This document shows positions 24,724 through 32,223 of a DNA stretch of 32,223 nt, piece after piece. The stretch comes from Pedosphaera sp. (GTDB lineage Bacteria > Verrucomicrobiota > Verrucomicrobiia > Limisphaerales > UBA1096), in contig JAKUOU010000041.1 in the NCBI GenBank assembly GCA_022451065.1, positions 1-32,223 on the forward strand. Reading direction: 5' to 3'. Position numbers and translations under genes: made by a program. Each line of letters starts with the position of its first letter. Position 1 is the stretch's first letter. The notes under the pieces are model-generated. The model had not been told where the DNA came from. It did no database searches and saw only the letters and a list, made by a program, of their open reading frames with translations.

Positions 24724-25980
24724 TCAAGCCTGCTTGGCTTGGTCGGTTTCTCCCTCGGCCGGTGGAGGCAGGCTGCGCAACACCTCAGCCACCGGCTCGA
24801 CGGCGGGGAGTTCCTTACCTTCGGTCTCGCCAACCTGCAGTTTGTTGACTCGCTCGCCGCTTGGTTTGATCGAGCTTTCGTAGCTGCCGACGGCTGCATT
24901 GTACGCCTTGTTCGCGCGGTCCAGGCCAGCGCGAATTTTGTCGAAATGCGTGATAAAGGTGCCGATCCGCTTGTAGAGCTGCTGCGCTGCCTCGGCAATG
25001 GCCCGGGCGTTTTCAGACTGAGAATGGTATTGCCAACTCACCCTAACGGAGCTTAACAACGCAATCAGTGAAGTCGGCGTGGCGAGGGTGATGCGGCGCT
25101 CGGCCGCCCAGACGATCAGGTCGGGGTCGCCCTCGAGCGCGGCGCTGAAAAGTGACTCTGCCGGCACAAACATCACGACGCAATCGAGCGCCCCGTCGAT
25201 GTGTTGCGGGTAGTTGCGGTCGGCCAACGCCTTGATGGTTTCGCGCATTTTTTTGCCGTGCTGCTCGATAGCTGCCTTGCGCTGAGCGGCGTCGCCCGAC
25301 TCGAGCTCATTGAGAAACGACAAATCCGGCGCCTTGGCATCGACAACGATGTGGCGACCCTCAGGCAGATGCACGATCATGTCCGGTCTACCCTCACCGG
25401 AATCGGCTTGTTCGCTGAAATCGCAGTGGCTGCTCAGCCCGGCTGCCTCGACCACGCGACGTAGCGTCGCCTCGCCCCACTTGCCGCGTGCCTGGCTGGA
25501 GTTGAGGATCATTCGCAGCTGCTCCGTCTCGCTCGAGAGCGACTTGCTGTTTTGGCTGAGCGCCTCGAGTTGTTCGCGCAGTTTACCCAGCTGCGTATCC
25601 TGCTTGGTGTCGCTTTGGGCCAGTCGTTTTTGGTAGGTCTCGAGGTGTTGCTCGAGAGGCTTGAGCAGCTTGGCCACGGCTTCCCTGCTGGTGTTCAGAT
25701 CGCCCTTTGCGCTCTCATGAAACTTGCCAAGCGTCTCATTGGCCAGGCGCACTAGTTCCGGCTGCGCCTCCTTGAGTGCATCAGCACTGAGCGCCTTGAA
25801 CGACTCCTTGAGCGCGGCTAGTTGCTCCTCCGACTGCCGCCGCTGGTCCTCAAGCCGCTGTTCAGCCGCCCGGCTCTCGGCCTCGGCCTCGGCCCCCTTG
25901 CGCGTACCGCCCAGCCAGCCGATTACCGCCCCCAGCGCAATGCCAACGAGCAGGTAAATAAAAATCTCTGGATTTTCCAT
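24724..25980 (-). CDS. rmuC: DNA recombination protein RmuC
   Basis: 418 residues from the ATG at 25980, where MENPEIFIYLLVGIALGAVIG forms an N-terminal membrane anchor; an in-frame start at 26019 would put 13 residues in front of it. Residues about 25-155 are a glutamine/glutamate/alanine-rich coiled coil. The conserved RmuC core follows: ARGKWGEATLRRVVEAAGL, RPDMIVHLPEGRHIVVDAKAP with the nuclease-like DAK, and PTSLIALL. E. coli RmuC limits inversions at short inverted repeats and has a predicted restriction-nuclease-like fold, which is of interest in a genome rich in short palindromes. The gene is divergent from pyrD. Confidence 0.95.
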   Translation of the reverse strand: MENPEIFIYLLVGIALGAVIGWLGGTRKGAEAEAESRAAEQRLEDQRRQSEEQLAALKESFKALSADALKEAQPELVRLANETLGKFHESAKGDLNTSREAVAKLLKPLEQHLETYQKRLAQSDTKQDTQLGKLREQLEALSQNSKSLSSETEQLRMILNSSQARGKWGEATLRRVVEAAGLSSHCDFSEQADSGEGRPDMIVHLPEGRHIVVDAKAPDLSFLNELESGDAAQRKAAIEQHGKKMRETIKALADRNYPQHIDGALDCVVMFVPAESLFSAALEGDPDLIVWAAERRITLATPTSLIALLSSVRVSWQYHSQSENARAIAEAAQQLYKRIGTFITHFDKIRAGLDRANKAYNAAVGSYESSIKPSGERVNKLQVGETEGKELPAVEPVAEVLRSLPPPAEGETDQAKQA

Positions 25981-26080
25981 GAGCACCACCAGTCTGTCGC
26001 CCCAGGGGCCCGGCGACAAACTGAAAAAGGTTTACAGTTTCTTTCTGTGGTTCTCTGCGTCTGGAGCCATGAACAGCGAG

Positions 26081-26090
26081 CTTGGCCAAG
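26081..26090. repeat. Perfect palindrome CTTGGCCAAG in the rmuC-pyrD spacer
   Basis: A perfect copy of the dispersed palindrome just upstream of the chosen pyrD start. A TTG inside it is in frame with pyrD, but using it as the start would add only four residues that do not resemble PyrD. Confidence 0.8.
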
Positions 26091-26093
26091 TCG

Positions 26094-27209
26094 ATGCTCG
26101 ACGGCTTGGCGCCTCCGCCTGACAATCCGCCTGTGTCTTGGCTCTACAAGACGTTCGTTCGACCGAACTTTTTTCAGCGCGACCCCGAGGAAACGCATAA
26201 CCTCGTTATCAACCAACTCGCCTGGGCGGCCCGGAGGCGCTGGGCACTGGGCTTGGCCGGATGTTTTTTGCGCGGCCCTAGACTACCCATCGAGTTGTTC
26301 GGGTTGACCTTCCCCAACCCGCTTGGCCTCGCCGCCGGCATGGACAAGGGCGGCTCGGCGATCCCGGCCTGGGCCGCGCTGGGACTTGGTTTCAGTGAAT
26401 TGGGCGGCGTCACACGACACGGGCAGCCCGGCAACCCGCAGCCGCGCATGTTCCGCGTGGTCGAGGACGAGGCACTCATCAACCGCATGGGCTTCAACAA
26501 TCCCGGCGCTAATGCGATGGCCGAGCGGCTCGGTGACTGTCGCGACTCCGGTGCCTGGCCCAGCCACCCAGTCGGCGTCAACCTTGGCAAATCCAAAGTC
26601 ACGCCGCTCGCCGATGCGCCCGCCGATTACCTGTACTCGTTTCGGTTGCTGAAAAATCTCGCTGACTTTTTTGTCGTCAACGTCAGCTCGCCGAACACGC
26701 CGAACCTCCGACAGTTGCAGGACAAGTCGGCGCTGGCCGAGATTCTCGGCGCATTGCAGGAGGTAAACGATAGCCACCAGCCGATCCTCGTCAAGGTCGC
26801 GCCTGATCTGGGTTTTAAGGCGCTCGACCAGATTCTTGAGTTGGTCGAGCCGTACAACCTCGCCGGCCTTGTCGCCACCAATACCACCAACGCACGTCCC
26901 ACCCAAACCGGGATTTACGCTGAGCCCGGCGGCTTAAGTGGCCGCCCCTTGGCCAAGCGCAGCACCGAAGTCATCCGGCACCTCTACCAGCAGTCGGGCG
27001 GCCGCGTGCCGCTCATCGGAGTTGGCGGCATTTTTGACACCAACGACGCTTGGGAAAAAATCACTGCCGGCGCATCGCTACTGCAGATTTACTCCGGTTT
27101 GGTTTACGAAGGGCCGCAAATCATACGCATCATCCTGAAGGGACTAACCAAGCGGCTGGCCCGTGAAGGCTTCACGGAACTGAGCCAAGCCGTCGGAACC
27201 GAACAATGA
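26094..27209 (+). CDS. pyrD: Dihydroorotate dehydrogenase (quinone), class 2
   Basis: 371 residues from the ATG at 26094; a GTG at 26133 just before SWLYKTFVRP is a good alternative that matches the usual family N-terminus better. PyrD oxidises dihydroorotate to orotate in pyrimidine synthesis and passes electrons to quinones at the membrane. The N-terminal helix DPEETHNLVINQLA is the class 2 quinone-binding region. FMN and substrate motifs are clear: LTFPNPLGLAAGMDKGG, INRMGFNNPG, NVSSPNTPNLR with the catalytic serine, IATNTT-like VATNTTNA, GGLSGRPL and IGVGGIF. The stop overlaps the next gene as ATGA. Confidence 0.96.
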   Translation: MLDGLAPPPDNPPVSWLYKTFVRPNFFQRDPEETHNLVINQLAWAARRRWALGLAGCFLRGPRLPIELFGLTFPNPLGLAAGMDKGGSAIPAWAALGLGFSELGGVTRHGQPGNPQPRMFRVVEDEALINRMGFNNPGANAMAERLGDCRDSGAWPSHPVGVNLGKSKVTPLADAPADYLYSFRLLKNLADFFVVNVSSPNTPNLRQLQDKSALAEILGALQEVNDSHQPILVKVAPDLGFKALDQILELVEPYNLAGLVATNTTNARPTQTGIYAEPGGLSGRPLAKRSTEVIRHLYQQSGGRVPLIGVGGIFDTNDAWEKITAGASLLQIYSGLVYEGPQIIRIILKGLTKRLAREGFTELSQAVGTEQ

Positions 27210-27937
27210 ACCCCGCCTGGCCAAGCGCGTTGCTGCTGTTGACTGTCTGGACGGTCAGGGCGGACGATGCAGACCAACTCCGGGCGCTTGGCGGCAGCGT
27301 GTTCACCAAAGGCGACGTAGTTGCGGAGATCAACCTCAACCGTTCGAAGATCAGCGATGACCAACTGAAACTCGTCGCCGGTTTCGGGCATCTCACCGAC
27401 CTCTCGCTTGAGCAAACCAAGATTGGCGATGCCGGACTCGCGCACCTCGCCGGTTTGATCAAGCTTGAGTGGCTCAACCTTTACCAGACACAAGTCGGCG
27501 ACTCCGGGCTCAGGCACCTGACCAAACTGCCGCGGCTCCAGCATCTGCCGATCGGCGAAACCAGGGTGAGCGATGCAGGCATGGAACACATCGCGAAAAT
27601 GAAACGGCTGGTTTACCTCGGCCTACGCGGGAACAAGATCAGCGACGCGGCGTTGGCGCACCTGGCCAAGCTGACCAGGCTGACCGAACTGCACCTCGGC
27701 GAAACCGGCATCACCGACAAGGGCACAAGGCAGCTCGCCGCGCTTGGCCAGCTACAAAAACTGTGGCTGTACGACACGCGCATCACTGACGCAAGCGTGC
27801 CGCGCCTAGCCGGGCTCAAGCAGTTGCAGGCGCTCTATCTGCATCGGACGCGACTGACCGTCGAGGGCGTCCGGCGGCTACAAAAGGCACTGCCGAAGTG
27901 TCGTATTTTTTACCGCTCGGCCAACATGCCGGAATAA
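27206..27937 (+). CDS. Secreted leucine-rich repeat protein
   Basis: 243 residues. A signal peptide (hydrophobic ALLLLTVWTV, likely cleavage after VRA near residue 19) is followed by about eight consecutive 24-residue leucine-rich repeats. They have the form LxxLxLxxTxIxDxGLxHLAxLxx, for example LTDLSLEQTKIGDAGLAHLA. This repeat type is frequent in Planctomycetota and Verrucomicrobiota and makes a solenoid for protein binding; the partner is unknown. The ATG overlaps the pyrD stop, so it is co-translated with an unrelated metabolic gene. Palindrome copies fall inside the signal peptide (WPS) and in the repeats (LAK, LGQ). Confidence 0.85.
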   Translation: MNPAWPSALLLLTVWTVRADDADQLRALGGSVFTKGDVVAEINLNRSKISDDQLKLVAGFGHLTDLSLEQTKIGDAGLAHLAGLIKLEWLNLYQTQVGDSGLRHLTKLPRLQHLPIGETRVSDAGMEHIAKMKRLVYLGLRGNKISDAALAHLAKLTRLTELHLGETGITDKGTRQLAALGQLQKLWLYDTRITDASVPRLAGLKQLQALYLHRTRLTVEGVRRLQKALPKCRIFYRSANMPE

Positions 27938-27943
27938 ATTAAA

Positions 27944-28657
27944 ATGAAAAATTCACAACGCACAACCCTGGCGATTCACCGCTGGCTCGGACTGATAACC
28001 GGGCTGCAACTTTTATTTTGGTGCGCCGGTGGGTTTGTATTTTCAACGCACGACATCGAGTGGGTGCGCGGCAACCACGGCCGCGACAAATCAGCCCCGC
28101 CGGCGCTACCGGCTACCGGCATCGCCGCATCGCCGGCCGAGGCCATCGTCACCAGCGGCTTGGTCGGCGTGCACGAAGTCACGCTGACCACGCAGCTCGG
28201 CAAGCCGGTCTACCGGCTCGTTGGCCAGGACGGCTCGGCGCTGGTCGATGCCGCAAGCGGCGAAGCTTTCGTGATCGACGAGGCGCAGGCCCGCCAAATC
28301 GCGCAAGACGATCGCGCTGAAAAACCAGAGGTCACACAGGCCACGCTGATCACCGGCGATGCCCCAACGGAGTTTCGCAGGCGCGACCTACCGGCATGGC
28401 GGGTGGACCTGGCAGATGCCGACAACACGCACATCTACATCGATCAGGTGACCGGGGCGATCGCCGCGCGGCGAAACGATGCTTGGCGGCGGTTTGATTT
28501 TTTCTGGATGCTGCACACGATGGATTACTCTGGACGCGACAATTTCAATACACCGTGGCTCGTCGGTTTCTCTGTGCTCGGCCTGTTGTCGGTCGGCTCC
28601 GGTTGGGCGATCTGGCTGTTCCGGCTCGTCCGCAAAATCGGTCGCGCGACGGCATGA
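27944..28657 (+). CDS. PepSY-domain membrane protein
   Basis: 237 residues. IHRWLGLITGLQLLFWCAGGF is the typical first membrane helix of PepSY-TM proteins. A periplasmic region with PepSY-like segments follows (VYRLVGQDGSALVDAASGE, and HIYIDQVTGAIAARRND). A C-terminal helix, WLVGFSVLGLLSVGSGWAIWLF, ends in a basic cytoplasmic tail. PepSY proteins occur with iron reductases and peptidases, but no such partner is adjacent, so function is open. The stop overlaps the pseudouridine synthase start as ATGA, and the gene starts 6 bases after the LRR stop. Confidence 0.8.
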   Translation: MKNSQRTTLAIHRWLGLITGLQLLFWCAGGFVFSTHDIEWVRGNHGRDKSAPPALPATGIAASPAEAIVTSGLVGVHEVTLTTQLGKPVYRLVGQDGSALVDAASGEAFVIDEAQARQIAQDDRAEKPEVTQATLITGDAPTEFRRRDLPAWRVDLADADNTHIYIDQVTGAIAARRNDAWRRFDFFWMLHTMDYSGRDNFNTPWLVGFSVLGLLSVGSGWAIWLFRLVRKIGRATA

Positions 28658-29370
28658 CAGGCACGTTGTTCGAGATCGTCCACGAGGACGACGAGTTGCT
28701 GGTGATCAATAAGCCAGCCGATCTGGTTTGCCATCCAACCAAGGGCGACGAGATGAGTAGCCTGATCAGCCGTGTGCGGCTGCACCTTGGACAAGCGGCG
28801 GCGCACATGATCAACCGGCTTGACCGCGAGACAACCGGCATCGTGCTATTGGCCAAGCGCGACGAGGCGGCGGTTGAGTTGCGGCGGCTCTGGGAAAGCG
28901 GCGGCGTGAAAAAGTCATACAACGCGATCGTGCACGGCCACGTCGAACCGGACTCCGGCACCATCGACGAGCCGCTGGGATGCGACGAGGCGAGTCCGGT
29001 GGCAATCAAAAATTGCGTGCGCGCGGACGGCAACCGATCGCAAACCGGGTTCACGGTGGCCGATCGATTGGAAAGGGAGGAAGGCCTGTTTTCGCTGCTA
29101 CGGGTTCGGCCACGAACAGGGCGCAAGCACCAGATTAGGATTCACTTGTCACACATTGGGCACCCGATCGTTGGCGACAAGTTGTATGGACACGACGAGG
29201 ACTGCTATCTCGCGCTGGTGGAGGGCCGCCTCACCAGCGAGCAACGGCGGGCGTTGCTACTACCATGCCACGCGCTGCACGCCTGCCAACTCATGTTTCA
29301 TTGGCGCGACAGAGAGTGGCGCTTCGAGGCCAAGCCGGATGCGCGGTTTTCCGATTTTCTTGTGGGCTGA
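28654..29370 (+). CDS. RluA-family pseudouridine synthase
   Basis: 238 residues from the ATG at 28654 (ATGA overlap with the PepSY gene). It converts uridine to pseudouridine in rRNA or tRNA. Motif I is DELLVINKPADLVCHP. Motif II is MINRLDRETTGIVLLAK, with the catalytic aspartate at Asp57 and Asn where many homologues have His. Motif III is RTGRKHQIRIHLSHIGHPIVGDKLYG. No N-terminal S4 domain is present, so it resembles short RluA/TruC-like enzymes rather than RluD. The exact RNA site cannot be predicted. Confidence 0.92.
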   Translation: MTGTLFEIVHEDDELLVINKPADLVCHPTKGDEMSSLISRVRLHLGQAAAHMINRLDRETTGIVLLAKRDEAAVELRRLWESGGVKKSYNAIVHGHVEPDSGTIDEPLGCDEASPVAIKNCVRADGNRSQTGFTVADRLEREEGLFSLLRVRPRTGRKHQIRIHLSHIGHPIVGDKLYGHDEDCYLALVEGRLTSEQRRALLLPCHALHACQLMFHWRDREWRFEAKPDARFSDFLVG

Positions 29371-29377
29371 CCACCCT

Positions 29378-29391
29378 CGCCTGGCCAGGCG
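29378..29391. repeat. 14-bp perfect palindrome between convergent stops
   Basis: CGCCTGGCCAGGCG lies between the stop of the pseudouridine synthase gene (29370) and the stop of the minus-strand DUF1080 gene (29392). It is the CCTGGCCAGG variant of the dispersed family. Without a loop it is a poor terminator hairpin. Confidence 0.8.
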
Positions 29392-30369
29392 TTATTTCTC
29401 GACCGCCCAGATGTTGCGGTAGCGCACCGGGTTGCCGTGGTCCTGCAGGTGCAGGAAGCCCGGGGCGGCGCCCTCAGCCAACGGGCTTGCGGTGGTGCGC
29501 TTGGTTAGCTCGACGTTATCGTGGATAAGCACGCCATTATGACGGACCGTGATGCGTGCGCTCTCCGTCTTTTTGCCTTCGCTGTCGAACTTCGCGGCAG
29601 TGAAGTCGATGTCGTATGACTGCCACTGCAGCGGCGGAAAGCACATGTTCACGTCCGGATCCTTGATCGTATAGATGCCGCCGCACTCGTTGTGTTTGCC
29701 GGCCAGGCCGAATGAGTCGAGCATCTGCACCTCATAGCGGGCCTGTAGGTAGCAGCCGCTGTTGGCACGGCCCTGGCCGCGCTTCTTTGGCTCGTACGGC
29801 AGACGGAACTCAATATGCAACTTGTGATCCTGGAATTTCCTAACACTGTTGGCGCCCTGCATCAGCAGGCCGGTCTCGGTCATGCGACCCGGCTTGAAGT
29901 TCTCGGCGGATTTGCCGTCGAACAACACAACCGCGCCCTCGGGAGGCTTGGCACCTAGCGTCGGACTTTTGCGGATGGTGCGGTCGATGGAAAACTCCTG
30001 CCCGTCACGAGAAAAGATCAGCTTGCCGCCGGTAATCGATTTGGAAGTGGTGCCGCCGGTGAAGGTGACCGTGTCGCCGTCGCGCGCACCGTCGTACTCG
30101 CGCTTCTCCGCCGCGCCATCGTAGCCGGCACCGGGCAGGCCGCCGGGGAAAAGCACCAACTTGAACTTGCCATCGCCGAGCGCGATAACCTGCGAGCCGA
30201 CGTCGTATTGGCCGGCCAGCACCCCAGCGTATTCGCCCTGGAACGCATAGTCGGCATCGACCTTGGCCGGGTCAGCCGCGTCCTCATTCTTAGCCGCGTA
30301 AACTGGAATCAGCCCAGCCAGTAGGATACCGGTGGCAAGGCACAACAGGTGTCGTGTTTTGATTAACAT
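29392..30369 (-). CDS. Secreted DUF1080 (3-keto-disaccharide hydrolase-like) protein
   Basis: 325 residues from the ATG at 30369, where a basic tip and LLCLATGILLAGLIPVYAA form a signal peptide. A frame open further upstream would run into argG and is not used. Residues about 40-140 form an unassigned N-terminal region. From about 147 the DUF1080 domain begins with VVLFDGKSAENF, then GRANSGCYLQARYEVQMLDS, CGGIYTIKDPDVNMC and a final VRYRNIWAVE. The fold is a concanavalin-like jelly roll. Some members hydrolyse 3-keto-glycosides, and the family is greatly expanded in Planctomycetota and Verrucomicrobiota. It is divergent from argG. Confidence 0.88.
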   Translation of the reverse strand: MLIKTRHLLCLATGILLAGLIPVYAAKNEDAADPAKVDADYAFQGEYAGVLAGQYDVGSQVIALGDGKFKLVLFPGGLPGAGYDGAAEKREYDGARDGDTVTFTGGTTSKSITGGKLIFSRDGQEFSIDRTIRKSPTLGAKPPEGAVVLFDGKSAENFKPGRMTETGLLMQGANSVRKFQDHKLHIEFRLPYEPKKRGQGRANSGCYLQARYEVQMLDSFGLAGKHNECGGIYTIKDPDVNMCFPPLQWQSYDIDFTAAKFDSEGKKTESARITVRHNGVLIHDNVELTKRTTASPLAEGAAPGFLHLQDHGNPVRYRNIWAVEK

Positions 30370-30390
30370 GGTACTTCGCGGCAACCCGTA

Positions 30391-30440
30391 TCGCGCTTGG
30401 TCAAGCGAGTCAACCGAATTTGACCAAGCGTGGTTTTTTC
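30391..30440 (+). terminator. Terminator-like hairpin in the argG leader (possible attenuator)
   Basis: A perfect 11-bp inverted repeat, CGCTTGGTCAA (30394-30404) and TTGACCAAGCG (30420-30430), extends outward through G-U and C-G pairs and has a 15-base loop. It is followed by TGGTTTTTTCTTT, giving an intrinsic-terminator shape on the plus strand 47 bases before the argG ATG. It could attenuate argG or block transcription arriving from upstream. Confidence 0.5.
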
Positions 30441-30486
30441 TTTCATCGACCGGGGTTTTGTCGATGATTTGCGCCTTGTTTTGAGC

Positions 30487-31731
30487 ATGAAGATTGTTCT
30501 CGCATATTCCGGAGGGCTCGACACCTCCGTTCTGTTGTCCTGGATCAGGGAAAAGTACTCCGCCGAGGTCATCGCATTCTGCGCCGACATCGGGCAGGAG
30601 GAGGAAACCAAGGGCCTGCGCCCGAAGGCGCGCAAGACCGGCGCATCCGATGTTTATATAGACGACCTTCGAGAGGAGTTCGCCACCGATTTCATTTTCC
30701 CGATGATGCAGGCCGGCGCGATTTACGAGGGACAATATTTTCTCGGCACCAGCATTGCGCGCCCGTTAATCGCCAAGCGCATGGTGCAGATCGCGCGCAA
30801 ACACAAGGCGCAGGCCATCGCCCACGGCGCCACCGGCAAAGGCAACGACCAGGTGCGGTTCGAGCTGGCCGCAGCCGCGCTCGCGCCCGACCTCAAGGTG
30901 ATTGCGCCGTGGCGGGACGAGGCCTTCCGCGACCAGTTCCCCGGCCGAAAGGAGATGATCGACTACTGCCTAGACAAAAAAATCCCGGTCGAGGCGAGCA
31001 TGAAAAAACCATACTCGATGGATCGTAACCTCCTGCACATCTCGTTCGAGGCTGGCATGCTTGAGGATCCATGGCTCGACGCCTCCACGCCGAAGTACCG
31101 GGACATGTACAAGCTGAGCGTGTCGCCCGAGGACGCACCGGACAAACCAGAGTACGTCACGCTCGATTTCAAAAAAGGAAACTGCGCCGCCGTCAACGGC
31201 CGGGCAATGTCGCCGCTCAAAGTGATGCAGACCCTCAACCGGCTCGGTGGTAAACACGGCATCGGCCGGGTGGACATGGTGGAGAACCGATTTGTCGGCA
31301 TGAAGTCGCGCGGAGTGTACGAGACACCGGGCGGCGCGATCCTGCACGCGACACATCGCATGATGGAGTCGATCACGATGGACCGCGAGATGATGCACCT
31401 GCGTGACTCGCTGATCCCAAAATATTCTGAGTTGGTTTACAACGGCTTCTGGTATGCGCCCGAGCGGGAGGCGCTGCAGGCGCTCGTCACCGAGAGTCAG
31501 CAAAACGTATCCGGCACCGTGCGTGTGAAACTATACAAGGGCAACGTGATCGCCGCCGGGCTCAAGTCGCCGGTCAGCCTGTACAACCCGGATATCGCGA
31601 CGATGGAGGCCGACCCGACGGATGCCTACAACCAGAGCGACGCCACCGGGTTTATTCGGCTAAATAGCCTTCGGCTGAAGGTGGTGGCCAATGTGGCCAA
31701 GTCCAGGCGCTTGGCGAAGCGCAAGCGCTGA
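30487..31731 (+). CDS. argG: Argininosuccinate synthase
   Basis: 414 residues from the ATG at 30487, which gives the canonical start [20 protein letters not shown], the ATP pyrophosphatase P-loop. ArgG joins citrulline and aspartate using ATP in the arginine pathway. Other family motifs: [45 protein letters not shown] and [19 protein letters not shown]. The C-terminus ends in a basic [10 protein letters not shown]. No other arg gene is in view. A terminator-like hairpin lies in the leader, and a coding-like continuation follows the TGA in the same frame. Confidence 0.97.
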   Translation: MKIVLAYSGGLDTSVLLSWIREKYSAEVIAFCADIGQEEETKGLRPKARKTGASDVYIDDLREEFATDFIFPMMQAGAIYEGQYFLGTSIARPLIAKRMVQIARKHKAQAIAHGATGKGNDQVRFELAAAALAPDLKVIAPWRDEAFRDQFPGRKEMIDYCLDKKIPVEASMKKPYSMDRNLLHISFEAGMLEDPWLDASTPKYRDMYKLSVSPEDAPDKPEYVTLDFKKGNCAAVNGRAMSPLKVMQTLNRLGGKHGIGRVDMVENRFVGMKSRGVYETPGGAILHATHRMMESITMDREMMHLRDSLIPKYSELVYNGFWYAPEREALQALVTESQQNVSGTVRVKLYKGNVIAAGLKSPVSLYNPDIATMEADPTDAYNQSDATGFIRLNSLRLKVVANVAKSRRLAKRKR

Positions 31732-31839
31732 CCTTGCCAAGAGGCGCAGAAGCAGGAGCCGGACAACTTACCCGAAGAGAACCTGCCCTTTGATACGCCG
31801 TTGCCGCCGGAGGATGGTGAATCGGCGGTTGAGGGCTAA
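31732..31839 (+). other. Coding-like continuation in the argG frame after its TGA
   Basis: Thirty-five sense codons follow the argG TGA in the same frame and end at TAA (31837-31839). The peptide is acidic and proline-rich (EAQKQEPDNLPEENLPF, then PPEDGESAVEG) with GC-rich third positions like the neighbours. It could be a former C-terminal tail cut by a nonsense mutation, the end of another lost gene, or chance. The stop shares bases with the convergent LOG gene stop. Confidence 0.3.
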
Positions 31840-32223
31840 TTGAACGCCTGGCTGATGCGCTTCCGGCCGCTCGTTTTGCGGATATAGTTGAGAAGGATTT
31901 CCACCGCCTCATCCACATCATCTGTCAACGTCAGCAATTCAATGTCACCCGGGCTGATGTAACCGTCTCCTTCGAGTGTTTTTTTCGCCCAGTTGAGCAG
32001 ACCCCGCCAGTGCTTTTTGCCGAACAAGATCAACGGGAAAGACTCAATGCACTGGGTTTGCACCAAGGTCGCCACCTCAAACAACTCGTCCAGTGTTCCG
32101 AATCCTCCCGGCATGTAAACAAAGCCAAGGCTGTACTTCACAAGGCAGACCTTGCGCGAGAAAAAGTAGTGAAAGTTGATCGGCAAATTGGCGTACTTGT
32201 TGCCGCACTGCTCAAACGGCAGC
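31836..32223 (-). CDS. LOG-family (TIGR00730) Rossmann protein, 5' end cut by window
   Basis: 128 codons of the C-terminal part; the frame stays open to the window edge, so the start lies outside. The visible part begins with LPFEQCGNKY, NLPINFHYFFSRK and holds the hallmark PGGFGTLDELFE. The LOG family (formerly annotated lysine decarboxylase) releases free bases from nucleoside 5'-monophosphates; PGGxGTxxE is its nucleotide-binding and catalytic motif. Its physiological role in non-plant-associated bacteria is mostly unclear. It converges on argG. Confidence 0.9.
   Translation of the reverse strand, partial: LPFEQCGNKYANLPINFHYFFSRKVCLVKYSLGFVYMPGGFGTLDELFEVATLVQTQCIESFPLILFGKKHWRGLLNWAKKTLEGDGYISPGDIELLTLTDDVDEAVEILLNYIRKTSGRKRISQAFN

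Noticed and set aside
30370-30735. 122-residue upstream extension of the DUF1080 frame
   Set aside because: It runs antisense through the argG start region, and the ATG at 30369 begins a standard signal peptide.
31729-31731. argG TGA as a recoded or readthrough codon
   Set aside because: ArgG is already full length at this stop and no recoding signal is visible, so it is kept as a normal stop and the tail is reported only as an observation.
1-32223. CRISPR array or insertion sequence
   Set aside because: The repeated element is an 8-14 base palindrome at irregular distances inside genes, with no spacers of regular length, no cas genes, no transposase and no terminal repeats.

Overview
The window looks like a chromosomal segment of a PVC-group bacterium, most likely Verrucomicrobiota. 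The reasons are a secreted SASA-type sialate O-acetylesterase, a secreted DUF1080 protein, a secreted 24-residue leucine-rich-repeat protein, generally GC-rich coding, and few recognisable Shine-Dalgarno sequences. The phylum is inferred from gene content; no rRNA is present. I see no tRNA, rRNA, CRISPR array, transposase, integrase or phage gene.

Layout. (a) 1-4455, minus: an NAD-linked, molybdenum-dependent formate dehydrogenase operon (fdsB with a fused NuoE-like domain, then fdsA cut by the window start). (b) 4672-6513, minus: a sialate O-acetylesterase and an AT-rich secreted protein of unknown function. (c) 19159-6639, minus: a long run beginning with a translationally coupled polysaccharide cassette (O-antigen-ligase-like protein, two GT4 glycosyltransferases, a DUF362 protein, a PaaK/CapK-like adenylate-forming enzyme), followed by a CtpA protease, TsaD and a large exported PEP-synthase/glucan-dikinase-like protein with permuted domain order. 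(d) 20491-19213, minus: ruvA and a DUF374 acyltransferase. (e) 20624-23106, plus: a GDP-mannose/UDP-glucose-type 6-dehydrogenase coupled to a third GT4, divergent from ruvA and probably serving the same surface polysaccharide. (f) 23380-31731: an MFS transporter, rmuC (minus), pyrD, the LRR protein, a PepSY membrane protein, a pseudouridine synthase, the DUF1080 protein (minus) and argG. (g) 31836-32223, minus: a LOG-family protein cut by the window end.

The most unusual signal is not a gene. A short palindrome, TTGGCCAA (core TGGCCA, often extended to CTTGGCCAAG or CCTGGCCAGG), recurs throughout most of the window. By hand count there are about 58 TGGCCA, about 25 TTGGCCAA and 11 perfect CTTGGCCAAG, where base composition predicts roughly ten, fewer than one and far fewer than one. 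Copies lie in genes on both strands, in all three codon phases (read as Leu-Ala-Lys, Leu-Gly-Gln or Trp-Pro-Ser), and in several spacers. This behaves like a highly iterated palindrome comparable in kind to cyanobacterial HIP1, so the DNA word itself appears to be maintained. The octamer is absent from fdsA, from the AT-rich gene and adjoining sequence (5781-7953), and from the DUF1080-argG region.

Translation in this genome leans on coupling: eight gene pairs here overlap by exactly four bases (ATGA or GTGA).
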